In this document: piece after piece, positions 42,501 to 54,614 of the stretch | How the letters are laid out: the number at the start of each line of letters is the position of its first letter | Numbering within the stretch: position 1 is the stretch's first letter | Source: Plazaster borealis | Lineage: Eukaryota > Echinodermata > Asteroidea > Forcipulatida > Labidiasteridae | DNA: 64,000 bases | NCBI GenBank assembly: GCA_021014325.1 | Contig: JAJGQC010000713.1 | Coordinates: 186,001-250,000, forward strand | Direction: 5' to 3' | The notes under the pieces: generated by a model | What the model was told of the DNA's origin: nothing | Seen by the model: the letters and a program-made list of their open reading frames with translations, nothing else | Databases searched by the model: none | Position numbers and translations under genes: made by a program

Positions 42501-45500
42501 AGCCATTTTTCGCCAAAAGCGACGCAATTTTCTCTGCCCAAAGAACACCCATTTCTTCTTGAATAAATTAGTTACAGAGTTTTAGTTTGCACCAGCAGCA
42601 CCGTCGAGGATGCCCCTAAAAGTATTCGCGGAGAGGGCCCGTGTTAGGGCGGTATGTTTCTTTAACGGTGTCGATTTATGTCTACAAGGCTAGATATTGT
42701 AGATATTTTAATATTTGGGTCAAACAAGTTATGCTTTTATACGGTTTTTGGCTGTACAAAAAGATAGATTAGGATCCAACAAAGAGCGTTTCTGTGTGGG
42801 AAAAAGCTCCATTCTCAAAACTGGGTGAATTAGGCATTTTTCGCCAAAAAGCGACGCAATTTTCTCTGCCCAAAGAACACCCATTTCTTCTCGAATAAAT
42901 TAGTTACAGAGTTTTAGTTTGCACCAGCAGCACCGTCGAGGATGCCCCTGAAAGTATTGGCGGAGAGGGCCCGTGTTAGGGCGGTATGTTTCTTTAACGG
43001 TGGCGATTTATGTCTACAAGGCTAGATATTGTAGATATTTTAATATTTGGGTCAAACAAAGTTATGCTTTTATACGGTTTTTGGCTGTACAAAAAGATAG
43101 ATTAGGATCCAACAAAGAGCGTTTCTGTGTGGGAAAAGCTCCATTCTCAAAACTGGGTGAATTAGGCATTTTTCGCCAAAAAGCGACGCAATTTTCTCTG
43201 CCCAAAGAACACCAATTTCTCCTCGAATAAATTAGTTAAAGAGTTTTAGTTTGCACCAGCAGCACCGTCGAGGATGCCCCCTAAAGTATTCGCGGAGATC
43301 CGGCGCTTAAAAATGTTTTGAAAATTAGACTTAAAAATATTTACAAGGTATATTTTAATATTTGGGTCAAGTTATGCTTTTAAACGGTTTTTGGCAGTAC
43401 AAAAAAGATAGATTAGGATCCAACAAAGAGCGTTTCTGTGTGGGAAAAAGCTCCATTCTCAAAACTGGGTGAATTAGCCATTTTTCGCCAAAAAGCGACG
43501 CAATTTTCTCTGCCCAAAGAACACCCATTTCTTCTCGAATAAATTAGTTACAGAGTTTTAGTTTGCACCAGCAGCACCGTCGAGGATGCCCCCTGAAAGT
43601 ATTGGCGGAGAGGGCCCGTGTTAGGGCGGTATGTTTCTTTAACGGTGGCGATTTATGTCTACAAGGCTAGATATTGTAGATATTTTAATATTTGGGTCAA
43701 ACAAAGTCATGCTTTTATACGGTTTTTGGCTGTACAAAAAAGATAGATTTGGATCCAACAAAGAGCGTTTCTGTGTGTGAAAAAGCTCCATTCTCAAAAC
43801 TGGGTGAATTAGGCATTTTTCGCCAAAAAGCGACGCAATTTTCTCTGCCCAAAGAACACCAATTTCTCCTCGAATAAATTAGTTACAGAGTTTTAGTTTG
43901 CACCAGCAGCACCGTCGAGGATGCCCCTAAAAGTATTTGCGGAGATCCGGCGCTTAAAAATGTTTTGAAAATAAGACTTCATAATATTTACACGGCATAT
44001 TTTAATATTTGGGTCAAACAAGTTATGCTTTTATACGTTTTTCGGCTGTACAAAAAGATAGATTAGGATCCAACAAAGAGCGTTTCTGCGTGGGAAAAAG
44101 CTCCATTCTCAAAACTGGGTGAATTAGGCATTTTTCGCCAAAAAGCGACGCAATTTTCTCTGCCCAAAGAACACCCATTTCTCCTCGAATAAATTAGTTA
44201 CAGAGTTTTATTTTGCACCAGCAGCACCGTCGAGGATGCCCCCTAAAAGTATTTGCGGAGTTCCGGCGCTTAAAAAATGTTTTGAAAATTAGACTTAAAA
44301 ATATTTACAAGGTGTCTTTTAATATTTGGGTCAAACAAGTTATGCTTTTGTTAGTTTTTCGGCTGTACAAAAAAGATAGATTAGGATCCAACAAAGAGCG
44401 TTTCTGTGTGGGAAAAAGCTCCATTCTCAAAACTGGGTGAATTAGCCATTTTTCGCCAAAAAGCGACGCAATTTTCTCTGCCCAAAGAACACCCATTTCT
44501 CCTCGAATAAATTAGTTACAGAGTTTTAGTTTGCACCAGCAGCACCGTCGAGGATGCCCCCTAAAAGTATTCGCGGAGATCCGGCGCTTAAAAAATGTTT
44601 TGAAAATTAGACTTAAAAATATTTACAAGGTATATTTTAATATTTGGGTCAAACAAGTTATGCTTTTATACGGTGTTCGGCTGTACAAAAAAGATTAATT
44701 AGGATCCAACAAAGAGCGTTTCTGTGGGAAAAAGCTCCATTCTCAAAACTGGGTGAATTAGCCATTTTTCGCCAAAAAGCGACACAATTTTCTCTGCCCA
44801 AAGAACACCCATTTCTCCTCGAATAAATTAGTTACAGAGTTTTAGTTTGCACCAGCAGCACCGTCGAGGATGCCCTTTAAAGTATTCGCGGAGATCCGGC
44901 GCTTAAAAATGTTTTGAGAATTAGACAAAGAAAAATGGGCACCGTAATATTATTACGGTGCCCACTAATAATAATCTTTAACGGTGGAGATTTATGTGCA
45001 GTTGACTCGTGTGAGGGCGGTATGTTACTTTAACGGTTGTCATTTTATGCCTAGTGGACAAGTTTGAGGGCGGTATGTTACGTTAACGGTGGCGATTTAT
45101 GTCTACAAGGCTATAGTCTACAAGGCTTATTATTGTACATTTTTTAATATTTGGGTCAAACAAGTCATGCTTTTATACGGTTTTTGGCTGTACAAAAAAA
45201 ATAGATTAGGATCCAACAAAGAGCGTTTCTGTTTGGGAAAAAGCTCCATTCTCAAAACTGGGTGAATTAGACATTTTTCGCCAAAAAGCAACGCAATTTT
45301 CTCTGCCCAAAGAACACCCATTTCTCCTCGAATAAATTAGTTACAGAGTTTTAGTTTGCACCAGCAGCACCGTCGAGTATGCCCCCTAAAAGTATTTGCG
45401 GAGATCCGGCGCTTAAAAAATGTTTTGAAAATTAGACTTAAAAATATTTACAAGGCATATTTTAATATTTGGGTCAAACAAGTTATGCTTTTATACGGTT

Positions 45501-48500
45501 TTCGGCTGTACAAAAAAGATAGATTAGGATCCAACAAAGAGCGTTTCTGTGTGGGAAAAAGCTCCATTCTCAAAACTGGGTAAATTAGGCATTTTTCGCC
45601 GAAAAGCGACGCAATTTTCTCTGCCCAAAGAACACCCATTTCTCCACGAATAAATTAGTTACAGAGTTTTAGTTTGCACCAGCAGCACCGTCGAGGATGC
45701 CCCTTAAAGGTATTTGCGAAGATCCGGCGCTTAAAAATGTTTTGAACGGTGGCGAATTAGACTTAAAAATATTGTACAAGGTATATTTTAATATTTGGGT
45801 CAAACAAGTTATGCTTTTATGCGGTTTTCGGCTGTACAAAAGAGATAGATTAGGATCAAACAAGGAGCGTTTCTGTTTGGGAAAAAGCTCCATTCTCAAA
45901 ACTGGGTGAATTAGCCATTTTTCGCCAAAAGCGACGCAATTTTCTCTGCCCAAAGAACACCCATTTCTTCTCGAATAAATTAGTTACAGAGTTTTAGTTT
46001 GCACCAGCAGCACCGTCGAGGATGCCCCCTGAAAGTATTCGCGGAGAGGGCCCGTGTTAGGGCGGTATGTTTCTTTAACGGTGGCGATTTATGTCTACAA
46101 GGCTAGATATTGTAGATATTTTAATGTTTGGGTCAAACAAAGTCATGCTTTTATACGGTTTTTGGCTGTACAAAATAGATAGATTAGGATCCAACAAATA
46201 GCGTTTCTGTTTGGGAAAAAGCTCCATTCTCAAAACTGGGTGAATTAGGCATTTTTCGCCAAAAAGCGACGCAATTTTCTCTGCCCAAAGAACACCCATT
46301 TCTCCTCGAATAAATTAGTTACAGAGTTTTAGTTTGCACCAGCAGCACCGTCGTGGATGCCCCCTAAAAGTATTCGCGGAGATCCGGCGCTTAAAAAATG
46401 TTTTGAAATATAGACTTAAAAATATTTATAAGGCATATTTTAATATTTGGGTCAAACAAGTTATGCTTTTATACGGTTTTCGGCTGTACAAAAAAGATAG
46501 ATTAGAATCCAACAAAGAGCGTTTCTGTGTGGGAAAAAGCTCCATTCTCAAAACTGGGTGAATTAGGCATTTTTCGCCAAAAAGCGACGCAATTTTCTCT
46601 GCCCAAAGAACACCCATTTCTTCTCGAATAAATTAGTTACAGAGTTTTAGTTTGCACCAGCAGCACCGTCGAGGATGCCCCCTAAAAGTAATTGCGGAGA
46701 TCCGGCGCTTAAAAAATGTTTCTTTAACGGTGGCGATTTATGTCTACAAGGCTAGATATTGTAGATATTTTAATGTTTGGGTCAAACAAATATGCTTTTA
46801 TACGGTATTTGGCTGTACAACAAAGATTGAGTATGATCCAACAAAGAGCGTTTTTTTTTTGGAAAAAGCTCCATTCTCAAAACTGGGTGAATGAGGCATT
46901 TTTCGCCAAAAAGCGACGCAATTTTCTCTGCCCAAAGAACACCCATTTCTCCTCGAATAAATTAGTTACAGAGTTTTAGTTTGCACCAGCAGCACCGTCG
47001 AGGATGCCCCCTTAAAGTATTCGCGGAGATCCGGCGCTTAAAAAATGTTTTGAAAATTAGACTTAAAAATATTTACAAGGTATATTTTAATATTTGGGTC
47101 AAACAAGTTATGCTTTTATACGGTTTTTGGCTGTACAAAAAAGATAGATTAGGATCCAACAAAGAGCGTTTCTGTGTGGGAAAAAGCTCCATTCTCAAAA
47201 CTGGGTGAATTAGCCATTTTTCGCCAAAAAGCGACGCAATTTTCTCTGCCCAAAGAATACCCATTTCTCCTCGAATAAATTAGTTACAGAGTTTTAGTTT
47301 GCACCAGCAGCACCTTCGAGGATGCCCCCTAAAAGTATTCGCGGAGATCCGGCGCTTAAAAAATGTTTTGAGAATTAGACAAAGAAAAATGGGCACCGTA
47401 ATATTATTACGGTGCCCACTAATAATAATCTTTAACGGTGGAGATTTATGTGCAGTTGACTCGTGTGAGGGCGGTATGTTACTTTAACGGTTGTCATTTT
47501 ATGCCTAGTGGACAAGTTTGAGGGCGGTATGTTACGTTAACGCTGGCGATTTATGTCTACAAGGCTATAGTCTACAAGGCTTATTATAGCCTTGTACATT
47601 TTTTTAATATTTGGGTCAAACAAGTCATGCTTTATACGGTTTTTGGCTGTACAAAAAAATAGATTAGGATCCAACAAAGAGCGTTTCTGTTTGGGAAAAA
47701 GCTCCATTCTCAAAACTGGGTGAATTAGACATTTTTCGCCAAAAAGCGACGCAATTTTCTCTGCCCAAAGAACACCCATTTCTCCTCGAATAAATTAGTT
47801 ACAGAGTTTTAGTTTGCACCAGCAGCACCGTCGAGGATGCCCCTAAAAGTATTTGCGGAGATCCGGCGCTTAAAAATGTTTTGAAAATAAGACTTCATAA
47901 TATTTACAAGGCATATTTTAATATTTGGGTCAAACAAGTTATTGGATTTAAACGGTTTTCGGCTGTACAAAAAAATAGATTAGGATCCAACAAGGAGCGT
48001 TTCTGTGTGGGAAAAGCTCCATTCTCAAAACTGGGTGAATTAGCCATTTTTCGCCAAAAAGCGACGCAATTTTCTGCCCAAAGAACACCCATTTCTTCTC
48101 GAATAAATTAGTTACAGAGTTTTAGTTTGCACCAGCAGCACCGTCGAGGATGCCCCCTGAAAGTATTCGCGGAGAGGGCCCGTGTTAGGGCGGTATGTTT
48201 CTTTAACGGTGGCGATTTATGTCTACAAGGCTAGATATTGTAAATATTTTAATATTTGGGTCAAACAAGTTATGCTTTTATACGGTTTTCGGCTGTACAA
48301 AAAGATAGATTAGAATCCAACAAAGAGCGTTTCTGTGTGGGAAAAAGCTCCATTCTCAAAACTGGGTGAATTAGCCATTTTTCGCCAAAAAGCGACGCAA
48401 TTTTCTCTGCCCAAAGAACACCCATTTCTTCTTGAATAAATTAGTTACAGAGTTTTAGTTTGCACCAGCAGCACCGTCGAGGATGCCCCTGAAAGTATTG

Positions 48501-50684
48501 GCGGAGAGGGCCCGTGTTAGGGCGGTATGTTTCTTTAACGGTGGCGATTTATGTCTACAAGGCTAGATATTGTAGATATTTTAATGTTTGGGTCAAACAA
48601 AGTCATGCTTTTATACGGTTTTTGGCTGTACAAAAAGATAGATTAGGATCCAACAAAGAGCGTTTCTGTGTGGGAAAAGCTCCATTCTCAAAACTGGGTG
48701 AATTAGGCATTTTTCGCCAAGAAGCGACGCAATTTTCTGCCCAAAGAACACCCATTTCTTCTCGAATAAATTAGTTGCAGAGTTTTAGTTTGCACCAGCA
48801 GCACCGTCGAGGATGCCCCCTGAAAGTATTGGCGGAGAGGGCCCGTGTTAGGGCGGTATGTTTCTTTAACGGTGGCGATTTATGTCTACAAGGCTAGATA
48901 TTGTAGATATTTTAATATTTGGGTCAAACAGTTATGCTTTTATACGGTTTTCGGCTGTACAAAAAGATAGATTAGAATCCAACAAAGAGCGTTTCTGTGT
49001 GGGAAAAAGCTCCATTTTCAAAACTGGGTGAATTAGGCATTTTTCGCCAAAAAGCGACGCAATTTTCTCTGCCCAAAGAACACCCATTTCTTCTCGAATA
49101 AATTAGTTACAGAGTTTTAGTTTGCACCAGCAGCACCGTCGAGGATGCCCCTGAAAGTATTGGCGGAGAGGGCCCGTGTTAGGGCGGTATGTTTCTTTAA
49201 CGGTGGCGATTTATGTCTACAAGGCTAGATATTGTAGATATTTTAATATTTGGGTCAAACAAAGTCATGCTTTTATACGGTTTTTGGCTGTACAAAAAAG
49301 ATAGATTAGGATCCAACAAAGAGCGTTTTTGTGTGGGAAAAAGCTCCATTCTCAAAACTGGGTTAATTTGGCATTTTTCGCCTAAAAGCGACGCAATTTT
49401 CTCTGCCCAAAGAACACCAATTTCTCCTCGAATAAATTAGTTAAAGAGTTTTAGTTTGCACCAGCAGCACCGTCGAGGATGCCCCTAAAGTATTGGCGGA
49501 GATCCGGCGCTTAAAAATGTTTTGAAAATTAGACTTAAAAATATTTACAAGGTATATTTTAATATTTGGGTCAAACAAGTTATGCTTTTATACGGTTTTT
49601 GGCTGTACAAAAAAGATAGATTAGGATCCAACAAAGAGCGTTTCTGTGTGGGAAAAAGCTCCATTCTCAGAACTGGGTGAATTAGCCATTTTTCGCCAAA
49701 AAGCGACGCAATTTTCTCTGCCCAACCCATTTCTCCTCGAATAAATTAGTTACAGAGTTTTAGTTTGCACCAGCAGCACCGTCGAGGATGCCCCTAAAAG
49801 TATTCGCGGAGATTCGGCGCTTAAAAAATGTTTTGAAAATTAGACTTAAAAATATTCACAAGGTATATTTTAATATTTGGGTCAAACAAGTTATGCTTTT
49901 ATACGGTGTTCGGCTGTACAAAAAAGATTAATTAGGATCCAACAAAGAGTGTTTCTGTGTGGGAAAAAGCTCCATTCTCAAAACTGGGTGAATAAGCCAT
50001 TTTTCGCCAAAAAGCGACGCAATTTTCTCTGCCCAAAGAACACCCATTTCTTCTCGAATAAATTAGTTACAGAGTTTTAGTTTGCACCAGCAGCACCGTC
50101 GAGGATGCTCCCTAAAAGTATTCGCGGAGATCCGGCGCTTAAAAAATGTTTTGAGAATTAGACAAAGAAAAATGGGCACCGTAATATTATTACGGTGCCC
50201 ACAAATAATAATCTTTAACGGTGGAGATTTATGTGCAGTTGACTCGTGTGAGGGTGGTATGTTACTTTAACGGTTGTCATTTTATGCCTAGTGGACAAGT
50301 TTGAGGGCGGTATGTTACGTTAACGGTGGCGATTTATGTCTACAAGGCTATAGTCTACAAGGCTTATTATTGTACATTTTTTAATATTTGGGTCAAACAA
50401 GTCATGCTTTTGTACGGTTTTTGGCTGTACAAAAAAAATAGATTAGGATCCAACAAAGAGCGTTTCTGTTTGGGAAAAAGCTCCATTCTCAAAACTGGGT
50501 GAATTAGACATTTTTCGCCAAAAAGCGACGCAATTTTCTCTGCCCAAAGAACACCCATTTCTCCTCGAATAAATTAGTTAAAGAGTTTTAGTTTGCACCA
50601 GCAGCACCGTCGAGGATGCCCCCTAAAAGTATTCGCGGAGATCCGGCTCTTAAAAATGTTTTGAAAATTAGACAAAGAAAAATG

Positions 50685-50985
50685 GGTACCCTCGCTGCTC
50701 TTACACGCTCGGTCTTTGCTTTACCGGGGCCTTGTCTGCAGAACCGCTTCGTGGGTGTCGCAGCGCCTCCGGCTCCCATCAGCCCTCTCCTCCGAATGCC
50801 TCCGACTTCTTACTTTGCGGTCTCCGGGAGGGCCCTCTCCTGACCCATGCAGAGGTAGCCCACAGGCTCTGGACCCGGGCCGACCCTAGCTCCCCCTTGC
50901 ACGCTCGGTCTTCGCAGTTGGTAACTTGCTGCGGCGAGATAGTAACTCGCCGCGGCGATATAGCAGGTGATTCAATTTTAAATAA
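50685..50985. other. GC-rich patch at the right edge of the array
   Basis: The last satellite unit keeps AAAATTAGACAAAGAAAAATGGG but then runs into GC-rich sequence instead of the hairpin. CACGCTCGGTCTT occurs twice (about 50704 and 50898). Near 50930-50965 GCTGCGGCGAGATAGTAACT and CGCCGCGGCGATATAG form an imperfect repeat. An open frame continues from the satellite on the + strand (50616-50843), but nothing in it is recognisable. Confidence 0.5.
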
Positions 50986-50999
50986 AAGTGTTTAATTAT

Positions 51000-51575
51000 T
51001 TAAAAAAATTGTATCACCCAGGAAAGATAAATTCTTAAAATTTATTGCAATTTTTGTTGTGCTTTTTTAGCTCAAACCGTGCAAGTTGGTTGTAGAATCG
51101 GAATTCGTCATGCGATGGTTGCCAGGCCGTATCTACGACTCGGACTACCAATGCAAGATGCGCTATGGGCCACCGGCTAATAGGCCTACATGCAGTAATT
51201 AAATACACAGGTACAAGTTTGTAATACGTCATCAAAACACATATTAATCTGATAAACTCGGCATATCGCCTACAAAGTCTTTCATTGAAAATCCATGTAA
51301 AGAAAAAAAATTATTTACTTTTGGGAATTTTTTTAATATAGAATTTATAATTTTCATATTTAGAAAATGCATTATTTCCAGGAGTGTTTGTTCTTCAATT
51401 TGGTCTGTTACTATTTCCATCTTGCTGATGCTGTGCAGAAAACATAAATGCTTTGTACGAGAAAGTGGCTCATCATGTTTAACCATGGAGCTCCATGGTT
51501 TAACCGACGGGAGACCGGCGTTGCAAGGAACTCACTGTGGACCATTGATGGTACCCTTACATCATTTCTTCAGAT
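51000..51575. other. Non-coding spacer
   Basis: AT-rich, with a short CCATGGAGCTCCATGG palindrome at about 51483-51498. No gene, RNA or intact element is supported. Confidence 0.4.
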
Positions 51576-51770
51576 TTAAACCAACAAGTTAGTGTTTAGG
51601 CTACTCCAAGATTTTTCTTCAATTATTTTCATTCTTACCAATGTTGTACACACCCTTTAAGACACGACCAAGTTACAAAGTAAAGGAAACTGGAGTTGTA
51701 CAAAATGACTTTTGTTGTTTAAATGACTTGTGCTGACTTCTGGGGAGGAAATCGGAAACAAAATATACAG

Positions 51771-51960
51771 GGCCCAATTTCATAAAGCATGTAAGCACAA
51801 AAACTTGCTAAGCACAAACATCTCTTACTTAGAAAAATAGGTTACCAGCCAGAATACCATACAGTTACCATTGCTGGGACTGGTACTCCACTCAATTCTT
51901 GCTTAACAAAGAAATTTGCTAAGCAGAGTTTACTGCTTAACAGCTTTATGGAATTGGGCC
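51771..51960. mobile_element. GGCCCAATTT palindromic MITE, copy 2
   Basis: Ends GGCCCAATTTCATAAAGC and GCTTTATGGAATTGGGCC, flanked by CAG on both sides (51768-51770, 51961-51963). The inner sequence is closely related to the copy inside the nuclease exon at 61273-61463. Confidence 0.8.
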
Positions 51961-52079
51961 CAGGTCTCTTTCTAAGCTTTCGTGTCATTTTCAATGTGTG
52001 AACAAAAATCACATTAATTTCACCTGAACATTAAAGATAACACTTCATGGACATTCCATGGCCAATTACAAAGTGTTAG

Positions 52080-52260
52080 ATACAATGATTTCATTGGATA
52101 AACGGGCAGTGACGTAAGCTTATCCGTGTTTTAATTGGTCCGCTCCGAAGTGACGTGTTTGCCAGCTATCGTCTGCTGCATGCTCTGTGTGCGCGTATGA
52201 CATAATGTTTTTATGTAATGTTGTATAATAGGTACAGCATTACATACAAACATTATGTAT
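52080..52260 (+). repeat. Interspersed repeat, second copy of 17950-18170
   Basis: CAGTGACGTAAGCTT, AATTGGTCCG, CGTCTGCTGCATGC and CATAATGTTT in conserved order. CATAATGTTTTTATGTAATG near 52200 is partly mirrored by CATTACATACAAACATTATG at 52233-52252. Confidence 0.5.
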
Positions 52261-52270
52261 GCGCACGTGT

Positions 52271-52318
52271 AAGCTAATCGAACGCACCCGTGTATACACG
52301 GGTGCGTTCGATTAGCTT
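52271..52318. repeat. Perfect 48-bp palindrome without spacer
   Basis: The left arm AAGCTAATCGAACGCACCCG then TGTA is exactly complementary to the right arm; the centre is GTATAC. Outside it the arms continue through CACGTG on both sides with one mismatch. A third partial copy (GCGTTCGATTAGC) follows at 52346. Confidence 0.95.
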
Positions 52319-52446
52319 CCACGTGTAAGTAAAAGTTACACAAGAGCGTTCGATTAGCCATCACATGATACTCGTGTCTAGCGCCCTGGGTGTCAGCCAC
52401 CACAGCCCCAGCTTGCGAGCGGGTCTCTGGTGGTGTGGATGCCCAG

Positions 52447-52686
52447 GGCCCAATTTCATAGAGCTGCTAAGCACACAAATTTGCTTAGCATGAAATTTCT
52501 TCCTTGATAATAACAGGATTACCAACCAAATTTTCATGTGTTGCATTTTGCTTGTTTACAGCTGTTGTTTGCTTATCCTGAAAATCAAATGGAAATTAAT
52601 TTTGGTTGGTAATCCTGTTTTTATCAAGGAAGAAATTTCATGCTAAGCAAATTTTTGTGCTTAGCAGCTCTATGAAATATTGGGCC
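52447..52686. mobile_element. GGCCCAATTT palindromic MITE, copy 3 (long-armed)
   Basis: The arms are unusually long: GGCCCAATTTCATAGAGCTG through GAAATTTCTTCCTTGATAA on the left is matched by TTATCAAGGAAGAAATTTC to TGGGCC on the right, with GGATTACCAACCAAA / TTGGTTGGTAATCC inside. Flanks are CAG and CTG. Confidence 0.8.
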
Positions 52687-52734
52687 CTGGTGTAGTGACG
52701 TTTTCGGCTGCAGGCGTATAATTATCTTACCAAG

Positions 52735-52851
52735 ATGGCGGGGACAAGTTGAATTCGACGCGAGGTACAAGAACTACAAGTTTAATTACCGTATTGAAAC
52801 TATTATGGCAAATGGAAAGGAAAATTTATATTTCCTGACAAACAAACAGTT
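52735..52851 (+). CDS. Candidate first exon of an unidentified gene
   Basis: ACCAAGATGGCGGGG is a good animal start context. An open frame (VEFDARYKNYKFNYRIETIM then NGKENLYFLTNKQL) runs to CAGTTG/GTGAGT, a strong donor. The ATG frame itself stops after five codons, so the join between start and open frame would need an indel in the GGGG run. No following exon was found. Confidence 0.25.
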
Positions 52852-53108
52852 GGTGAGTGTGTACAAATTATGAATGATCAATTAAGTTGTTTCGTCACGG
52901 ACATCGACATTTTCCAATTGAGCAGACGACGGAAATGACGGAGCTGTCACTGACGTTAATTTTCCCAGAGTCGTACGAGTGTAAATGCCCGGTACACACG
53001 GGGAAGATAATCGGACGCACCCATTACCCGTGTGACTACTACAAATCTCTGCCGTGTGAATGGATGCGAGGTCAAAGGTACCGGGATCCCGCCCTTCGCT
53101 CAAGGCTG

Positions 53109-53280
53109 GGCCCAATTTCAAAAGCTGTTAAGCAGAAAAATCTACTTAGCAAATTTCTTCGCTAAGCAAAAAATTGTGGGGCACTAGTTGCAACAATGTA
53201 AACTTTGTGGAATTTTGGCTGGTAGCCAATTTTCTGTGCTTAGCAAGTTTGTATGCTTACAGGCTTTATGAAATTGGGCC
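53109..53280. mobile_element. GGCCCAATTT palindromic MITE, copy 4
   Basis: Ends GGCCCAATTTCAAAAGCTG and GGCTTTATGAAATTGGGCC, flanked by CTG on both sides (53106-53108, 53281-53283). Confidence 0.8.
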
Positions 53281-53511
53281 CTGGTCCAATTCTAGTCTTG
53301 GTGAAAGACCTTCTCTTGATTATAGCCTACTTACTGTTCGTATGTACGTAGTGTGGAAATATATGTCTGTTCAACAATGCGTTATCGTTTAAAGGGCCGG
53401 GCCGTGTAATCACTATTAAAATTGTTGGCAATAAAAATTAGTAAGCAGTACAGCAACCAGTATAAAGCATTTTGGGAAACATTTCACCTCGAAGTAATGT
53501 TAGTAGGAGAC

Positions 53512-53702
53512 TAGACTTGACTCAAGTCCCAATCCCGTGCCATCGCCATAAAACTATTGTTTTGTGATGGTCTGCATTCCCCAACCTGTTCCGCACGCGG
53601 GACCACATTTTGACGGCGAGCGCGCACTGTACGGCTTGTTTGCTAGTTGGCGCGATATGCTTGGGGACCTCTCGCACGAGAACGGGACTTGAATCAAGTC
53701 TA
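53512..53702. mobile_element. 191-bp TIR element with 9-bp target duplication
   Basis: Ends TAGACTTGACTCAAGTCCC and GGGACTTGAATCAAGTCTA are inverted. GTAGGAGAC flanks it on both sides (53503-53511, 53703-53711). A 9-bp duplication suits Mutator-like non-autonomous elements. It interrupts a fragment related to 24281-24685. Confidence 0.8.
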
Positions 53703-54614
53703 GTAGGAGACCAGCCTGTAGGTCCCGTGACCAAATTCTGGGCACAAAACAGGTTTGAAAGTTTTTTTTGTGTTCCCTGATGAATACCAAACAATTTTGA
53801 GTTGGGCTGCCACCTTGAAAATGTCAGGCATTTCCGGGAGGGGTCAACAAAGGTCAAACAGGGGTCAAAGTTCAAATATATTCCAATCGTGTCGATATGC
53901 ATATCAAATTACTCGTCTAGTCATGAGGATTCCAAAAATGTATAGTTTGTTATACCTCCAATTAGAGACCATTCATTTCTGTATAATCATCACAAAAACG
54001 CCCATAATAACATGAACAGAAAATTTAGTTTTTTGGTTTAGAAATTGGGATACTATGTTAACATACTACATTGGAAAATGTCATATCCGGACATTGCCTT
54101 TACTTTGACCTCTTTATATGAATGGAAGTAGGTCAAACCTTGCGACTGTTCGCGGCTGCTATGGTCATCTTGGTACAAGCCGCTTGTGGCCGCTATGTGG
54201 TCTCTAATGGCCTCTAAAGGGTTAAACGAGGGTGCTATGGTCAAAAACGTCGAAAGGTCAACGCACTTTTGACTGGTGGTCAAATTCACCAACACAGTTA
54301 AAGGAACATTACATAATTGGTTTTTGCTAACAAAACAGTTAAGCCACTTTATATAATCCACCATAATACATAAAGTGACAAACCTGTAGAAGTTTGAGAT
54401 CGATCGGCCATCTGGGTCACGAGAAAATGGTGAAAAACCGATTACACATTTGCATGTGTTATACAATGCATGAATAAAACGCTCATGAGCGATAAACTCC
54501 AATCGGAAATTAGTTTTATTTATTTCTCATCAAATATGGCATTTCAGACAGAAATTTTTTTGGGGATGTTTTCTACTATCATCATCATTAGTAAGTTTTA
54601 TGTATATCTGTGAT

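Larger units (their letters stand above)
25516..50684. repeat. 25-kb higher-order satellite array (about 70 units)
   Basis: A body of about 245 bp recurs head to tail. It runs from AATATTTGGGTCAAAC through TTAGGATCCAACAAAGAGCG, GCTCCATTCTCAAAACTGGG and TAGTTACAGAGTTTTAG to CACCAGCAGCACCGTCGAGG and ATTCGCGGAGA. Three alternative spacers complete the units. Type A has TCCGGCGCTTAAAAAATG (about 318 bp unit). Type B has GGGCCCGTGTTAGGGCGGTA (about 330 bp). Type C has TCCGGCGC, a hairpin, then several GAGGGCGGTATGTTAC blocks (about 518 bp). Short open frames on both strands repeat with the units and are not genes. The count of about 70 is by eye. The GGATCC site in most units would give a BamHI ladder. 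Confidence 0.95.

Noticed and set aside
25708..50558. Dozens of 60-100-codon frames on both strands, many starting MHQQHRRGCPLK or MGVLWAEKIASL
   Set aside because: They recur with the satellite unit, exist on both strands of the same bases, are cut or shifted by every small indel and lack any recognisable domain. They are by-products of a stop-poor repeat.
25516..50684. CRISPR-like or tandem RNA gene array
   Set aside because: Units of 318-518 bp are far too long and similar throughout for CRISPR. No Pol III boxes, Sm sites or tRNA/5S-like folds were found in the unit.
52887..53165. Frame with CKCPVHTGK as a possible SWIM or other zinc finger
   Set aside because: The sequence resembles an interspersed repeat (shared words with 18120-18170) and runs into the MITE at 53109.
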